In this document: in pieces, positions 54,728 to 63,271 of the stretch | How positions within the stretch are numbered: position 1 is the first letter of the stretch | Layout: every line of letters begins with the position of its first letter | From: Rathayibacter sp. VKM Ac-2856 | Lineage (GTDB): Bacteria > Actinomycetota > Actinomycetes > Actinomycetales > Microbacteriaceae | DNA: 64,000 nt | Reading direction: 5' to 3' | Assembly (NCBI RefSeq): GCF_013205055.1 | Contig: NZ_JABMLF010000006.1 | Location: 124,001-188,000, forward strand | Notes under the pieces: model-generated | Told to the model about the DNA's origin: nothing | The model's input: the letters and a program-made list of their open reading frames with translations, nothing else | Databases searched by the model: none | Program-made: the position numbers and the translations under genes

Positions 54728-55907
54728 GGAGGACCGCCGTCTCGTGCTCGCGGGCCAGGCGGGCCGGAGCCAGAACGGCCTCGATCACCCGGTCCTGGTC
54801 CTGCTCGGTGAGGGCGTGGAAGAGCGGCAGGATCAGCGTGCGATCCGTCAGGCGCTCGGTGACCGGCAGGCGGTCGGCGCCCGGGTGCTGCCGGTAGGGC
54901 GGCTGGCGGTGGGCGGCCATGATGCCGCGCCGCGCGGAGACGTCGCGCGAGGCGAGCTCGGCCATCAGGCCGTCGCGCTCGAGCGGGTAGTCGTCGCCGA
55001 CCTCGATCCAGAAGGACTGGAAGTTGCTCGTGCCGTGCTCCGGATCCGTCACCGTGCGCAGGCCGGGGACGTTGGCGAACGCCTCGGCGTAGCGCGCCGC
55101 GAGGGCGCGCCGGCGCTCGATCAGGGCCGGCAGCCGGCCGAGCTGCACGAGGCCGAGGGCCGCCTGCAGATCGGTCATCCGGAAGTTGAAGCCGACCTCC
55201 TCGTAGTGCTCCGGCGCCGCGAGCACGCTGCCGTGCCGGTCGGCCGCCGACACCGACATCGAGTGCTCGCGGAGCTTCCGCGCGCGGGCCGCGAGGTCCG
55301 CGTCGTCGGTGGTGAGCATCCCGCCCTCACCGGTGGTGAGGAGCTTCCGCGGGTGGAACGACCAGGCGGTCAGCGCCGCGCCGGCGCCGACGGAGCGGCC
55401 CCGGTAGCGCGAGCCCGCACCGCAGGCCGCGTCCTCGAGGACGAGGATGCCGAGCGGGTCGCAGAGCGCGCGGATCGGCTCGAGGTCGACCGGGACGCCG
55501 CCCTGGTCGACCGCGATCACCGCGCGGGTGGCCGGGGTCAGCGCGGCGGCGATCGTCTCCGCCGTGACGTTCCCGGTGACCGGGTCGACATCGGCGAAGA
55601 CGGGGCGGCCGCCGGCGTGCACGACCGCGTTCGCGGTGGCGATGAAGGAGAAGGAGGGGACCACGACGTCGTCCCCGGCGCCGATGCCGCCGACGACGAG
55701 CCCGAGGTGCAGGGCCGTGGTGCAGCTGGACAGCGCGACCGCGTGGCCGACGCCCATCGCCTCGGCGAAGGCCGCCTCGAACCGCGCGACCCGGGGGCCC
55801 TGCGCGATCCAGCCGGACGCGATCACCTCGGCGACCGCGTCGCTCTCCTCGGTGCCCAGCCAGGGGCGCATCACGTCGATGCGCCCGGTGCTCGCCGCGC
55901 CGCTCAT
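54720..55907 (-). CDS. DegT/DnrJ/EryC1 sugar aminotransferase (PglE/perosamine-synthetase-like)
   Basis: The 395-residue PLP enzyme begins IDVMRPWLGTEESDAVAEVI and has IAQGPRVARFEAAFAEAMG, then SSCTTALHLGL, VLEDAACGAGS and WSFHPRKLLTTGEGGML with the PLP lysine. The HPRK and TTGEGG forms resemble C4-aminating enzymes such as PglE and perosamine synthetase, unlike the second aminotransferase of the operon. It overlaps the epimerase by four bases and the acetyltransferase by eight. Confidence 0.87.
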   Translation of the reverse strand: MSGAASTGRIDVMRPWLGTEESDAVAEVIASGWIAQGPRVARFEAAFAEAMGVGHAVALSSCTTALHLGLVVGGIGAGDDVVVPSFSFIATANAVVHAGGRPVFADVDPVTGNVTAETIAAALTPATRAVIAVDQGGVPVDLEPIRALCDPLGILVLEDAACGAGSRYRGRSVGAGAALTAWSFHPRKLLTTGEGGMLTTDDADLAARARKLREHSMSVSAADRHGSVLAAPEHYEEVGFNFRMTDLQAALGLVQLGRLPALIERRRALAARYAEAFANVPGLRTVTDPEHGTSNFQSFWIEVGDDYPLERDGLMAELASRDVSARRGIMAAHRQPPYRQHPGADRLPVTERLTDRTLILPLFHALTEQDQDRVIEAVLAPARLAREHETAVLRA

Positions 55908-56914
55908 CGGGTCGCTCCGCTCAGGACGGGAGCGTCGGCCCGCTCGGCGCGCCACCACTCGACCAGCGAGCGCAGACCGCTCTCCAGATCGAACGCGGTG
56001 GTGAAGCCGAGCTCGTCGCGGGCCGCCCGGGTGTCGGCGAGGCGCCGCGTGACGCCGTTCACCGAGCGCGCCGGCGCGAAGTCGACGTCGAGGTCCGACT
56101 CCATGACGTGCAGCAGGGTGCGGGCGAGCTGCAGCAGGCTGGTCTCGACCCCGGTGCCGATGTTGAAGGCGCCGTCGCGGCCGGCCGTCGCCGCGACCAC
56201 GTTGGCCCGCGCGACGTCGTCCACGTGCACGAAGTCCATCGTCTGGAGGCCGTCGCCCATGATCAGCGGCGGGACGCCCGACTCGATCCGCTCCATCCAG
56301 CGCACGAGCACCTCGGTGTAGAGGCCGTGCACGTCCATCCGCGGTCCGTAGACGTTGAAGTAGCGCAGCGCCGTCGAGCGCAGGCCCGACATCGCGCCGA
56401 AGCTGGTGAGCATGCCCTCCGAGAAGGCCTTGGCTGCGCCGTAGATCGTGTCGTTGGCGTAGGGGTTGTTGCTCTCGGGAGTCGGGAACTGCGTCGCGAG
56501 ACCGTAGACGGACGCGCTCGACGCGGCCACCACGCGGCCCACGCCGTGCGCCGCCGCCGCCTCGAAGACGGTGAAGGAGCCCTGGGCGAGCACGTCGAAG
56601 GCCAGGCGCGGGTCCTCCGCGCACTGCGTGATCCGGATCGCCGCCTGGTGGAAGACGACGTCCTTGCCGCGGACGACCGCGTCGACCGCGTCGCGGTCGC
56701 GGATGTCGCCCTCGATCAGGTGCACCCGGCTGTCGCCGAGCGCGCGCTCGAGGTTCTCGCGGCGTCCGCGGACCAGGTTGTCGAGCACGTCCACGCGGCT
56801 GACGCCGGTGTCCAGGAGGCGGTCGACGATCGTCGAGCCGATGGTGCCGGCGCCGCCGGTCACCAGGACGGCCGCGCCCTCGAGCGAGACGGGGGAGGGG
56901 GTCAGCTCAGCCAC
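55904..56914 (-). CDS. NAD-dependent sugar epimerase/dehydratase
   Basis: The 336-residue short-chain dehydrogenase of the extended type has the NAD loop VTGGAGTIGSTIVDRL, the catalytic serine in ASSASVYG, YGAAKAF (the YxxxK pair), then LRYFNVYGPRMD and TMDFVHVDDVARANV. It resembles UDP-glucose/UDP-GlcNAc 4-epimerase-like proteins; epimerase and dehydratase cannot be separated with certainty. The start is GTG, overlapping the oxidoreductase gene by 13 bp. Confidence 0.88.
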   Translation of the reverse strand: MAELTPSPVSLEGAAVLVTGGAGTIGSTIVDRLLDTGVSRVDVLDNLVRGRRENLERALGDSRVHLIEGDIRDRDAVDAVVRGKDVVFHQAAIRITQCAEDPRLAFDVLAQGSFTVFEAAAAHGVGRVVAASSASVYGLATQFPTPESNNPYANDTIYGAAKAFSEGMLTSFGAMSGLRSTALRYFNVYGPRMDVHGLYTEVLVRWMERIESGVPPLIMGDGLQTMDFVHVDDVARANVVAATAGRDGAFNIGTGVETSLLQLARTLLHVMESDLDVDFAPARSVNGVTRRLADTRAARDELGFTTAFDLESGLRSLVEWWRAERADAPVLSGATR

Positions 56915-57990
56915 GACGCCTCCTCCATGCGGACCGCCGGAGCGGTGGTGCGGCTGACCTGGCCGGCGTCGAGCAGCCGGTCGCTGACCTGCTCCAGGAC
57001 GCTGAGGACGCGCAGGGCGGCGCGGCCGTCGGTGCGGGGCGCACGGCGCTCCGAGATCGAGGTCGCGAACTCCGTGACCATGTCGGCGAGCGGCTCGCGC
57101 TCGGGCAGGGCGGGCGACCAGGTGTCGCCGAGGCGGTAGGAGATCGCCGCGTCGCGACGGGAGGTGCCGCCGCGCAGCGAGGTGCCGAGGTCGACCCCGC
57201 GGTCGAAGACGCTGAGGCGCTGCTGCGGGTTCACGTCGTCCCAGACCAGCGTGCGCCGCGAGCCGCCGATCACCATCCGGCGGATCTTGGTCGGGCTGAG
57301 CCAGTTCACGTGCACGTTGGCGATGGCGCCCTGGCCGAGCGGGACGGTCAGGTAGCCCACGCAGGCGCGGCCGGAGCCGAGCGGGTCGGAGCCCTGGGCG
57401 GCGACGTTCCCGGGGCGCAGGCCCCCGGGGATGATGAAGTCGAGGATCGACAGGTCGTGCGGGGCGAGGTCCCAGAAGACGTCGACGTCCGGCTGGATCA
57501 GCCCGAGGTTGATCCGGACCGCGTCGACGAAGAGCACGTCGCCGAGCGAGCCGGCGGCGATCAGCTCCTTCATCTTCAGCACGGCCGGGGTGTAGCAGTA
57601 GGTGTGGTCGGCCATCAGCACGACGCCCGCGCGCTCGGCGGCGTTGACCATGTCGATCCCGAGCACGCTGGAGTCGGCCAGCGGCTTCTCGACGAGCACG
57701 TGCAGCCCCGCGGCGATGGCGGCCATGGCGATGGCGTGGTGGGTGCGCGCCGGGGTGGCGATCGCGATCGCGTCGAGACCGGGCAGGTCGAGCACGTCGG
57801 ACAGCGAGCGCAGCACGGGCACGTCGCCGTTGGCACGGGCGACGTTCTGCGCCCGGATCGGGTCGAGGTCGCAGACGGCGACGAGCTCCCAGTCGGCGCT
57901 GGCGGAGAAGTTCCGGGCGAGGTTCGGGCCCCAGTAGCCGGCGCCGACGAGAGCGACGCGGAGCCTCCGGGAGGGGACGGTGGTGGTCAT
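56902..57990 (-). CDS. Gfo/Idh/MocA family oxidoreductase (possible WbpB-like)
   Basis: The 362-residue NAD(P)-dependent oxidoreductase has VALVGAGYWGPNLARNF, then VAVCDLDPIRAQNVAR, VEKPLADSS (EKP motif) and DLAPHDLSILDFI. In this setting it may oxidise C3 of a nucleotide-linked uronic acid, as WbpB does, to feed the WbpE-like aminotransferase. This is inference from context. It is the first of twelve coupled genes; 177 bp separate it from the sugar transferase gene, with no clear element in that gap. Confidence 0.87.
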   Translation of the reverse strand: MTTTVPSRRLRVALVGAGYWGPNLARNFSASADWELVAVCDLDPIRAQNVARANGDVPVLRSLSDVLDLPGLDAIAIATPARTHHAIAMAAIAAGLHVLVEKPLADSSVLGIDMVNAAERAGVVLMADHTYCYTPAVLKMKELIAAGSLGDVLFVDAVRINLGLIQPDVDVFWDLAPHDLSILDFIIPGGLRPGNVAAQGSDPLGSGRACVGYLTVPLGQGAIANVHVNWLSPTKIRRMVIGGSRRTLVWDDVNPQQRLSVFDRGVDLGTSLRGGTSRRDAAISYRLGDTWSPALPEREPLADMVTEFATSISERRAPRTDGRAALRVLSVLEQVSDRLLDAGQVSRTTAPAVRMEEASWLS

Positions 57991-58167
57991 GGCGGTTCCT
58001 TCGGGTGAGGAGGGCGGCGCGCGGGCGCGCCGAGGAGACCGGACGCTCCGACCAGGGATGAGGGAGCGCGCGGACGGGGGAGCCGGCGCGTCAGGGCGCG
58101 CCGGAGGAGGAGGCGGCGCAGCGAGCGCCGTGCGGGGGAGGAGAAGAAGGAGAGGAGCGGCGGCGCG

Positions 58168-59691
58168 TCAGTAGGCGCCGACGGGGCGGAGCATCACGCG
58201 CAGCGTCCGCCAGAGGATCAGCAGATCGCCGGCCAGCGACCAGTTCTCGACGTAGTAGAGGTCGAGACGGATCCCGTCCTCCCAGTCGAGCTCGGAGCGG
58301 CCGCCGGTCTGCCACAGCCCGGTGATGCCGGGCTTGATGTAGAGGCGCCGGTTCACGACGTCGTCGTAGCGCTCCACCTCGCTGGGCAGCGGCGGGCGGG
58401 GACCGACCAGGCTCATGCTGCCGCGCAGCACGTTCCAGAACTGCGGCAGCTCGTCGAGCGAGTACCGGCGCAGCACCCGGCCGAGCGGGGTCACCCGGGG
58501 ATCGTCGCGCAGCTTGAACAGCAGGCCGGAGCCCTCGTTCGCCGGGCTCAGCTCCGCGAGCCGCGACTCCGCGTCGGTGCTCATCGAGCGGAACTTGAGC
58601 ATCGTGAACGGATGCCCGGCCCGCCCGACCCGCTGCTGCCGGAACAGCGCGGGGCCGGCGCTGTCGCGGCGGATCATCACGGCGAGCACGGCCAGCACCG
58701 GTGAGAGCACCAGCAGCGCGAGGGCGGAGACGCTCACGTCGAGCATCCGCTTCAGCGCGTGGCGCGGCCCGGAGTAGCGCGGCGGCTCGACCCGCATCAG
58801 CGGGAGGCCGTCCACCGGGCGCCAGTGGATGCGCGGTCCGGCGACGCTGCTGAGCCCCGGTGCGAGCACCAGCTCGACCGCGAACGGCTCGAGCGCCCAG
58901 CAGAGCCGGCGGAGGTAGGCGTCGCCGCCGTCCACCTGACCGGCCACGACGACCGCGTCGGCGCGCTGCTCCACGACCGCCTGGGCGATCGTGTCGATCG
59001 CTCCGACGACCGGGACCGAGCGGCCGCGCACCGTGATCGAGCGCCGCGACTCCGCGGGGCGCAGGCTCCCCGCGCCGTCGGCCGAGAGCACGACGCCGAC
59101 GACGTCGTACTCCACGCGGCCGCGCCGCCGGTCGATCTGCGTGCAGATGTGCTGCACGTCACCGGCGCCGCCGACGACGATCACCCGCGACAGGGCGCGA
59201 CCGGCCCGGCGCTCACGCGCCAGGTGGCCGCGGGTGACGGCGTGCGCCGCCAGCATCCCGCCGAGTCCGACGGGGAGGGCGACGAGCACGAGCACCCTCG
59301 GCAGGTCGACGTGCGTGAGGACCGAGGCGACGGAGGCGACGCCGAACGTCGCGACCGTGGCCGAGAGGAGACGGCGGAACTCGTCCGCCCCCGCCCCGAT
59401 GCGGTGCGCGAGGCGCCGCTGGGCGAGGAGGACGGAGCCGGCCCAGAGCACTCCGAGCGCGCCGGCGACGACGAGATCGGAGGTCCGGGTGCCGGCGGAG
59501 GCCGGATCGGCGGTCGAGCGCAGGCCGGCGGCGAGCGCGACGGCACCGAGAACGACGAAGACGTCCGCGGCCAGGACCCTCCGCGAGAATCGGCGGCGCC
59601 AGCTCGAGGCCTCGGCCGGCGGTGCCGGGACGAGGACGAGGGCGCGCGGATCGCGCTGGGGAATCGGGGCCGCGGTGGAGACGGCGGTCAC
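58168..59691 (-). CDS. Polyprenyl-phosphate sugar-1-phosphate transferase (WbaP/ExoY type)
   Basis: The 507-residue protein starts polysaccharide repeat-unit synthesis by placing the first sugar-phosphate on undecaprenyl phosphate. It has four or so N-terminal helices, a CoA-binding-like middle domain, and a bacterial sugar transferase domain (from about 310). That domain shows RMLDVSVSALALLVLSPVLA, then FRQQRVGRAGHPFTMLKFRS and PGITGLWQTGGRSELDWEDG. The GTG start follows AGGAGACGCCG. It heads the locus and probably shares its promoter. Confidence 0.93.
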   Translation of the reverse strand: MTAVSTAAPIPQRDPRALVLVPAPPAEASSWRRRFSRRVLAADVFVVLGAVALAAGLRSTADPASAGTRTSDLVVAGALGVLWAGSVLLAQRRLAHRIGAGADEFRRLLSATVATFGVASVASVLTHVDLPRVLVLVALPVGLGGMLAAHAVTRGHLARERRAGRALSRVIVVGGAGDVQHICTQIDRRRGRVEYDVVGVVLSADGAGSLRPAESRRSITVRGRSVPVVGAIDTIAQAVVEQRADAVVVAGQVDGGDAYLRRLCWALEPFAVELVLAPGLSSVAGPRIHWRPVDGLPLMRVEPPRYSGPRHALKRMLDVSVSALALLVLSPVLAVLAVMIRRDSAGPALFRQQRVGRAGHPFTMLKFRSMSTDAESRLAELSPANEGSGLLFKLRDDPRVTPLGRVLRRYSLDELPQFWNVLRGSMSLVGPRPPLPSEVERYDDVVNRRLYIKPGITGLWQTGGRSELDWEDGIRLDLYYVENWSLAGDLLILWRTLRVMLRPVGAY

Positions 59692-59794
59692 CGGCGTCTC
59701 CTGCTCTCACCACCGCTCGTATGCCGGGTCGCCGGGGGGCGGCGACAGGGTCTCGAGGAGGGATGGAGCCGTGGAATGGGCGCGCTGAAGGCGC

Positions 59795-59807
59795 GCACCA
59801 GTGGTGC
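59795..59807. promoter_or_regulatory. 13-bp palindrome upstream of the polysaccharide locus
   Basis: GCACCA-G-TGGTGC is a perfect palindrome 104 bp upstream of the sugar transferase start, next to the only AT-richer patch (ATACAAAGGATCAAC) of the 663-bp gap. It could be an operator for the locus. A second inverted pair, TGCACGA/TCGTGCA with 6-bp spacer, lies at 59984-60003. No regulator can be named. Confidence 0.35.
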
Positions 59808-60118
59808 ATACAAAGGATCAACCTGCATTTCGGGTTTACAGGGAAAGGGGGTACTGCAGGGCGGGCTCGGAGGAGAGCGCGGTTTCGGGGCCGCGTCGGA
59901 TCGTCGCCACGTCGACACCGAGCCGATCGTCGCGCTCCCAGGATGAGCAGGACGATCGAGGCGGGCCTCGCGTCGGGAGACGATGCACGACAGGGTTCGT
60001 GCACTGCGTTTCCCGGTGGTCGGGTGGTTCTCAGCTGAACATAGCGGCAGGGGCAACCCGGTACCTGGCCCCAGTACGGGGGGAGAAAAAGCGGTGACAT
60101 CCTCGTGCACTCTCACAG

Positions 60119-60153
60119 CCCTCCCGGAGCCCTCCCGGAGCCCCTCCTACAAT
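60119..60153 (+). promoter_or_regulatory. Possible thrS promoter with 11-bp tandem repeat
   Basis: TACAAT (60148-60153) is a good -10 hexamer. Just upstream, CCCTCCCGGAG occurs twice in tandem (60119-60129 and 60130-60140) where a -35 would lie. Transcription would start near 60160, giving a leader of about 195 nt. The rest of the gap from 59808 holds no gene I can support. Confidence 0.5.
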
Positions 60154-60159
60154 CGATGC

Positions 60160-60354
60160 GATGCAGGGAGCGCGATCGGGTCGCGCCTCGGCGTCGAGGG
60201 AGCACCGCCGCCCCCGATCGCCAGGAATCGAGACGGAGCGACGGTGTCCCCGCGCGGTCCGGGAGGTCACCTCCCGGGCCGCGTCGCCGCGTCGGGCGGG
60301 TCGTGCCGGCGACTAAAGTCGAGGGGTCACCCCAGCCCCGAGGAGTCCCCGCGC
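60160..60354 (+). promoter_or_regulatory. Structured leader upstream of thrS, possible T-box-like or attenuator element
   Basis: The first hairpin is closed by a perfect 9-bp stem (GCGATCGGG 60172-60180 with CCCGATCGC 60213-60221). It has an inner CCTCG-GCGT-CGAGG hairpin and an internal loop whose 3' side contains ACC, a threonine codon, at 60204-60206. ACGGTGTCCCCGCG follows, matching the T-box sequence partly but without the usual UGGN. A GC-rich hairpin with a TCA loop comes next (GCGGTCCGGGAGG with CCTCCCGGGCCGC). GTCCCCGCGCG occurs again at the thrS ribosome binding site. Confidence 0.4.
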
Positions 60355-62376
60355 GTGTCGAACGAATCGTCGAACGTCCCCGAATCGTCCCGTCCGAGCG
60401 CCGAGGCGGTCCCCGTCGTCGTCGCCGAGGCCGGCACCGGGTTCACGCACTTCAGCGACCGCGCCGTCGTGGCGATCCGCGTCAACGGCGAGCTGAAGGA
60501 CCTGGCCGCCGACGTCGTCCCCGGCGATCGGATCGAGCCGGTCCTGATCTCCTCGCCCGACGGCCTGAGCATCCTCCGCCACTCGGCCGCGCACGTCCTC
60601 GCCCAGGCCGTGCAGCAGGCCAACCCGGACGCGAAGCTGGGCATCGGCCCGCCCGTCACCGACGGCTTCTACTACGACTTCGACGTGGCCGAGCCCTTCA
60701 CCCCCGAGTCGATGAAGGCCCTGGAGAAGGCGATGGACCGCATCGTCCGCCAGGGGCAGCGCTTCGTGCGCCGCGTCGTCACCGAGGACGAGGCGCGCGC
60801 CGAGCTCGCGGCCGAGCCGTACAAGCTCGAGCTCATCGGCCTGAAGGGTGCGGGCGCCGACGGCGAGTCGGTCGAGGTCGGCGGCGCCGAGCTCACCATC
60901 TACGACAACGTGGATCCGCGCACCGGCGAGACGGTCTGGAAGGACCTCTGCCGCGGGCCGCACCTGCCCAACACCCGGATGATCGGCAACGGCTACGCGC
61001 TCACCCGCAACGCCGCGGCGTACTGGCGCGGCTCGGAGAAGAACCCGCAGCTGCAGCGCGTCTACGGCACCGCCTGGCCGACGAAGGACGAGCTGCGCGC
61101 GCACCAGGCCCGCCTCGAGGAGGCCGCCCGCCGCGACCACCGCAAGCTCGGCCACGAGCTCGACCTCTTCTCCTTCCCGGACGAGATCGGCTCCGGCCTC
61201 GCGGTCTTCCACCCCAAGGGCGGCATCATCCGCTACGAGATCGAGCAGTACATGCGCGAGCAGCTGCTCGCGCACGACTACGAGCTCGTCTACACGCCGC
61301 ACATCACCAAGGGCGATCTCTTCATGACCAGCGGCCACCTGCAGTGGTACGCCGAGGGCATGTTCCCCCCGATGCACCTCGACGAGCTGCAGGACGAGGA
61401 CGGCACGGTCACCCGCCAGGGCCAGGACTACTACCTGAAGCCCATGAACTGCCCGTTCCACAACCTGATCTTCCGCTCGCGCGGACGCAGCTACCGCGAG
61501 CTGCCGCTGCGCCTGGCCGAGTTCGGCACCGTCTACCGCTACGAGAAGAGCGGCACCCTGCAGGGGCTCACCCGCGTGCGCGGGCTGACCCAGGACGACG
61601 CGCACATCTACGTCACGCAGGAGGACGTGTCGGCCGAGCTGACCCGCAACCTCGAGTTCGTGCTCCAGGTGCTGCGCGACTACGGCCTCGACGACTTCTA
61701 CCTCGAGCTCTCCACCAACGAGGAGGGCAACCCGAAGTTCGTCGGCGACCCCGAGCAGTGGGAGTCGGCGATCGAGTCGCTGCGTGCCGTGGCCGTCGAG
61801 TCCGGCCTCGAGCTCGTCCCCGACCCGGGAGGAGCGGCGTTCTACGGCCCGAAGATCTCGGTCCAGGCGCGCGACGCCATCGGTCGCACCTGGCAGATGT
61901 CCACGATCCAGCTCGACTTCAACCAGCCCGAGCGCTTCGAGCTCGAGTACACCGCGTCCGACGGCTCGAAGAAGCGCCCGGTGATGATCCACCGCGCGCT
62001 CTTCGGCTCGATCGAGCGCTTCTTCGCGATCCTCACCGAGCACTACGCCGGCGCGTTCCCCGTCTGGCTCTCGCCCGTGCAGGTGGTCGGCATCCCGATC
62101 GCCGACGAGTACCTGCCCTACCTCGAGGACGTCGTCGGACAGCTGAAGAAGGCCGGCGTCCGCGCCGAGATCGACTACTCCAGCGACCGGATGCAGAAGA
62201 AGATCCGCAACGCGACCCTGCAGAAGGTGCCGTTCCAGATGATCGTCGGCGAGAAGGACCGCGACGCCGGAGCGGTCAGCTTCCGCTTCCGCGACGGCAC
62301 CCAGGAGAACGGCATCCCCGTCGCCGACGCCGTCGCCCGCATCCGCGAGGCGATCGCGACGAAGGCGCAGGTCTAG
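60355..62376 (+). CDS. thrS: Threonine--tRNA ligase
   Basis: ThrS charges tRNA-Thr. The 673-residue product has an N-terminal TGS-like region, the editing domain with [11 protein letters not shown] (HxxxH), and the class II core: [10 protein letters not shown] (zinc cysteine), [19 protein letters not shown] (motif 2) and [17 protein letters not shown] (motif 3). A C-terminal anticodon-binding domain follows. The GTG at 60355 lies after GAGGAG and fits the family start. HIT follows at 3 bp, so the two are co-transcribed. Confidence 0.97.
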   Translation: MSNESSNVPESSRPSAEAVPVVVAEAGTGFTHFSDRAVVAIRVNGELKDLAADVVPGDRIEPVLISSPDGLSILRHSAAHVLAQAVQQANPDAKLGIGPPVTDGFYYDFDVAEPFTPESMKALEKAMDRIVRQGQRFVRRVVTEDEARAELAAEPYKLELIGLKGAGADGESVEVGGAELTIYDNVDPRTGETVWKDLCRGPHLPNTRMIGNGYALTRNAAAYWRGSEKNPQLQRVYGTAWPTKDELRAHQARLEEAARRDHRKLGHELDLFSFPDEIGSGLAVFHPKGGIIRYEIEQYMREQLLAHDYELVYTPHITKGDLFMTSGHLQWYAEGMFPPMHLDELQDEDGTVTRQGQDYYLKPMNCPFHNLIFRSRGRSYRELPLRLAEFGTVYRYEKSGTLQGLTRVRGLTQDDAHIYVTQEDVSAELTRNLEFVLQVLRDYGLDDFYLELSTNEEGNPKFVGDPEQWESAIESLRAVAVESGLELVPDPGGAAFYGPKISVQARDAIGRTWQMSTIQLDFNQPERFELEYTASDGSKKRPVMIHRALFGSIERFFAILTEHYAGAFPVWLSPVQVVGIPIADEYLPYLEDVVGQLKKAGVRAEIDYSSDRMQKKIRNATLQKVPFQMIVGEKDRDAGAVSFRFRDGTQENGIPVADAVARIREAIATKAQV

Positions 62377-62378
62377 CG

Positions 62379-62939
62379 GTGGCGGAGCCGTTCGACGACG
62401 CCGTCCCCGAGGGAGCGGAGTCCTCCGCGCACCTCGCCGGCGTGCCCGACGAGTTCCAGCGTCTGTGGACTCCGCACCGGATGGTCTACATCCAGAAGGG
62501 CCAGCCCGGCGCCGACGACTGCCCGTTCTGCGTCGCCCCCACCCTCGGTGACGAGGAGGCGCTGATCGTCGCGCGCGGCGAGCACGCCTACGTGCTGCTG
62601 AACCTCTTCCCGTACAACTCCGGCCACCTCCTGGTCTGCCCGTACCGGCACATCCCGCTCTACGACGAGGCCACTCCGGAGGAAGTGGCCGAGATCGGCG
62701 CGCTGACCCAGACCGCCATGCAAGTGATCCGCGAGGTCTCGAACAACGACGGCTTCAACCTCGGCATGAACCAGGGCGCCGTCGCCGGAGCCGGCATCGC
62801 CGCGCACCTGCACCAGCACGTCGTCCCCCGCTGGGCGACCGACGCGAACTTCTTCCCGATCATCGCCCGCACCAAGGCCCTCCCGCAGCTCCTCGGCGAC
62901 GTCCGCGCCGGCCTGGCCGCCGCCTGGCCCCGCCCCTAG
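62379..62939 (+). CDS. HIT family hydrolase, Ap4A phosphorylase-like
   Basis: The 186-residue protein has DCPFC (metal-binding cysteines), LNLFPYNSGHLLVCPYRH, and the histidine triad HLHQHVVPRW. In mycobacteria the gene after thrS (Rv2613c) is a diadenosine tetraphosphate phosphorylase with this layout. ThrS can make Ap4A as a by-product, so the pairing is sensible. The GTG start is 3 bp after the thrS stop. In mycobacteria pgsA and mannosyltransferase genes follow; here repeats follow. Confidence 0.92.
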   Translation: MAEPFDDAVPEGAESSAHLAGVPDEFQRLWTPHRMVYIQKGQPGADDCPFCVAPTLGDEEALIVARGEHAYVLLNLFPYNSGHLLVCPYRHIPLYDEATPEEVAEIGALTQTAMQVIREVSNNDGFNLGMNQGAVAGAGIAAHLHQHVVPRWATDANFFPIIARTKALPQLLGDVRAGLAAAWPRP

Positions 62940-62994
62940 CCCGCGCCGTCCGCGTGCGGACGCACCCTGGCCGGGCAGGCCGGCGCCCGCGCCG

Positions 62995-63170
62995 CATGCT
63001 GGTCGAGTAGCCGCGCAGCGGCGTATCGAGACCCACCCATGCCGACCGTCACCCGCGCAGCGCCCTCCATGCCGGTCGAGCAGCCGCGCAGCGGCCTTCC
63101 ATGCTGGTCGAGCAGCCGCGCAGCGGCCCTCCATGCTGGTCGAGTAGCCGCGCAGCGGCGTATCGAGACC
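62995..63170. repeat. Palindromic repeat cluster before pdxS, with three 32-bp tandem units
   Basis: A full A arm (62995-63033) begins CATGCTGGTCGAGTAG and ends GTATCGAGACC. Then three 32-bp tandem units follow (63063-63094, 63095-63126, 63127-63158), each reading from CCCTCCATGC or CCTTCCATGC to CGCGCAGCGG. The third continues into a complete A arm ending at 63170. The first two lack the TATCGAGACC end. This fills most of the 332-bp gap between the HIT gene and pdxS. Confidence 0.85.
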
Positions 63171-63217
63171 CACCCGCCCCCCATTGTCCAGAGCCGATCC
63201 CACCCGGCTCCGTCTCG

Positions 63218-63223
63218 TAGACT
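63218..63223 (+). promoter_or_regulatory. Possible -10 hexamer of pdxS (TAGACT)
   Basis: TAGACT lies 48 bp before the pdxS ATG, in the 101 bp left between the repeat cluster and the gene. No -35 at proper distance was found. Confidence 0.35.
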
Positions 63224-63271
63224 GGACGCTGCCGTCGGCGGAAGACGCCGCACAGAACAGGACTCGCGAAC

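Noticed and set aside
42036..59691. Polysaccharide locus as a recent foreign island
   Set aside because: GC content and codon choice look the same as the rest of the window, and there is no integrase, tRNA junction or flanking direct repeat. Transfer cannot be claimed from this sequence.
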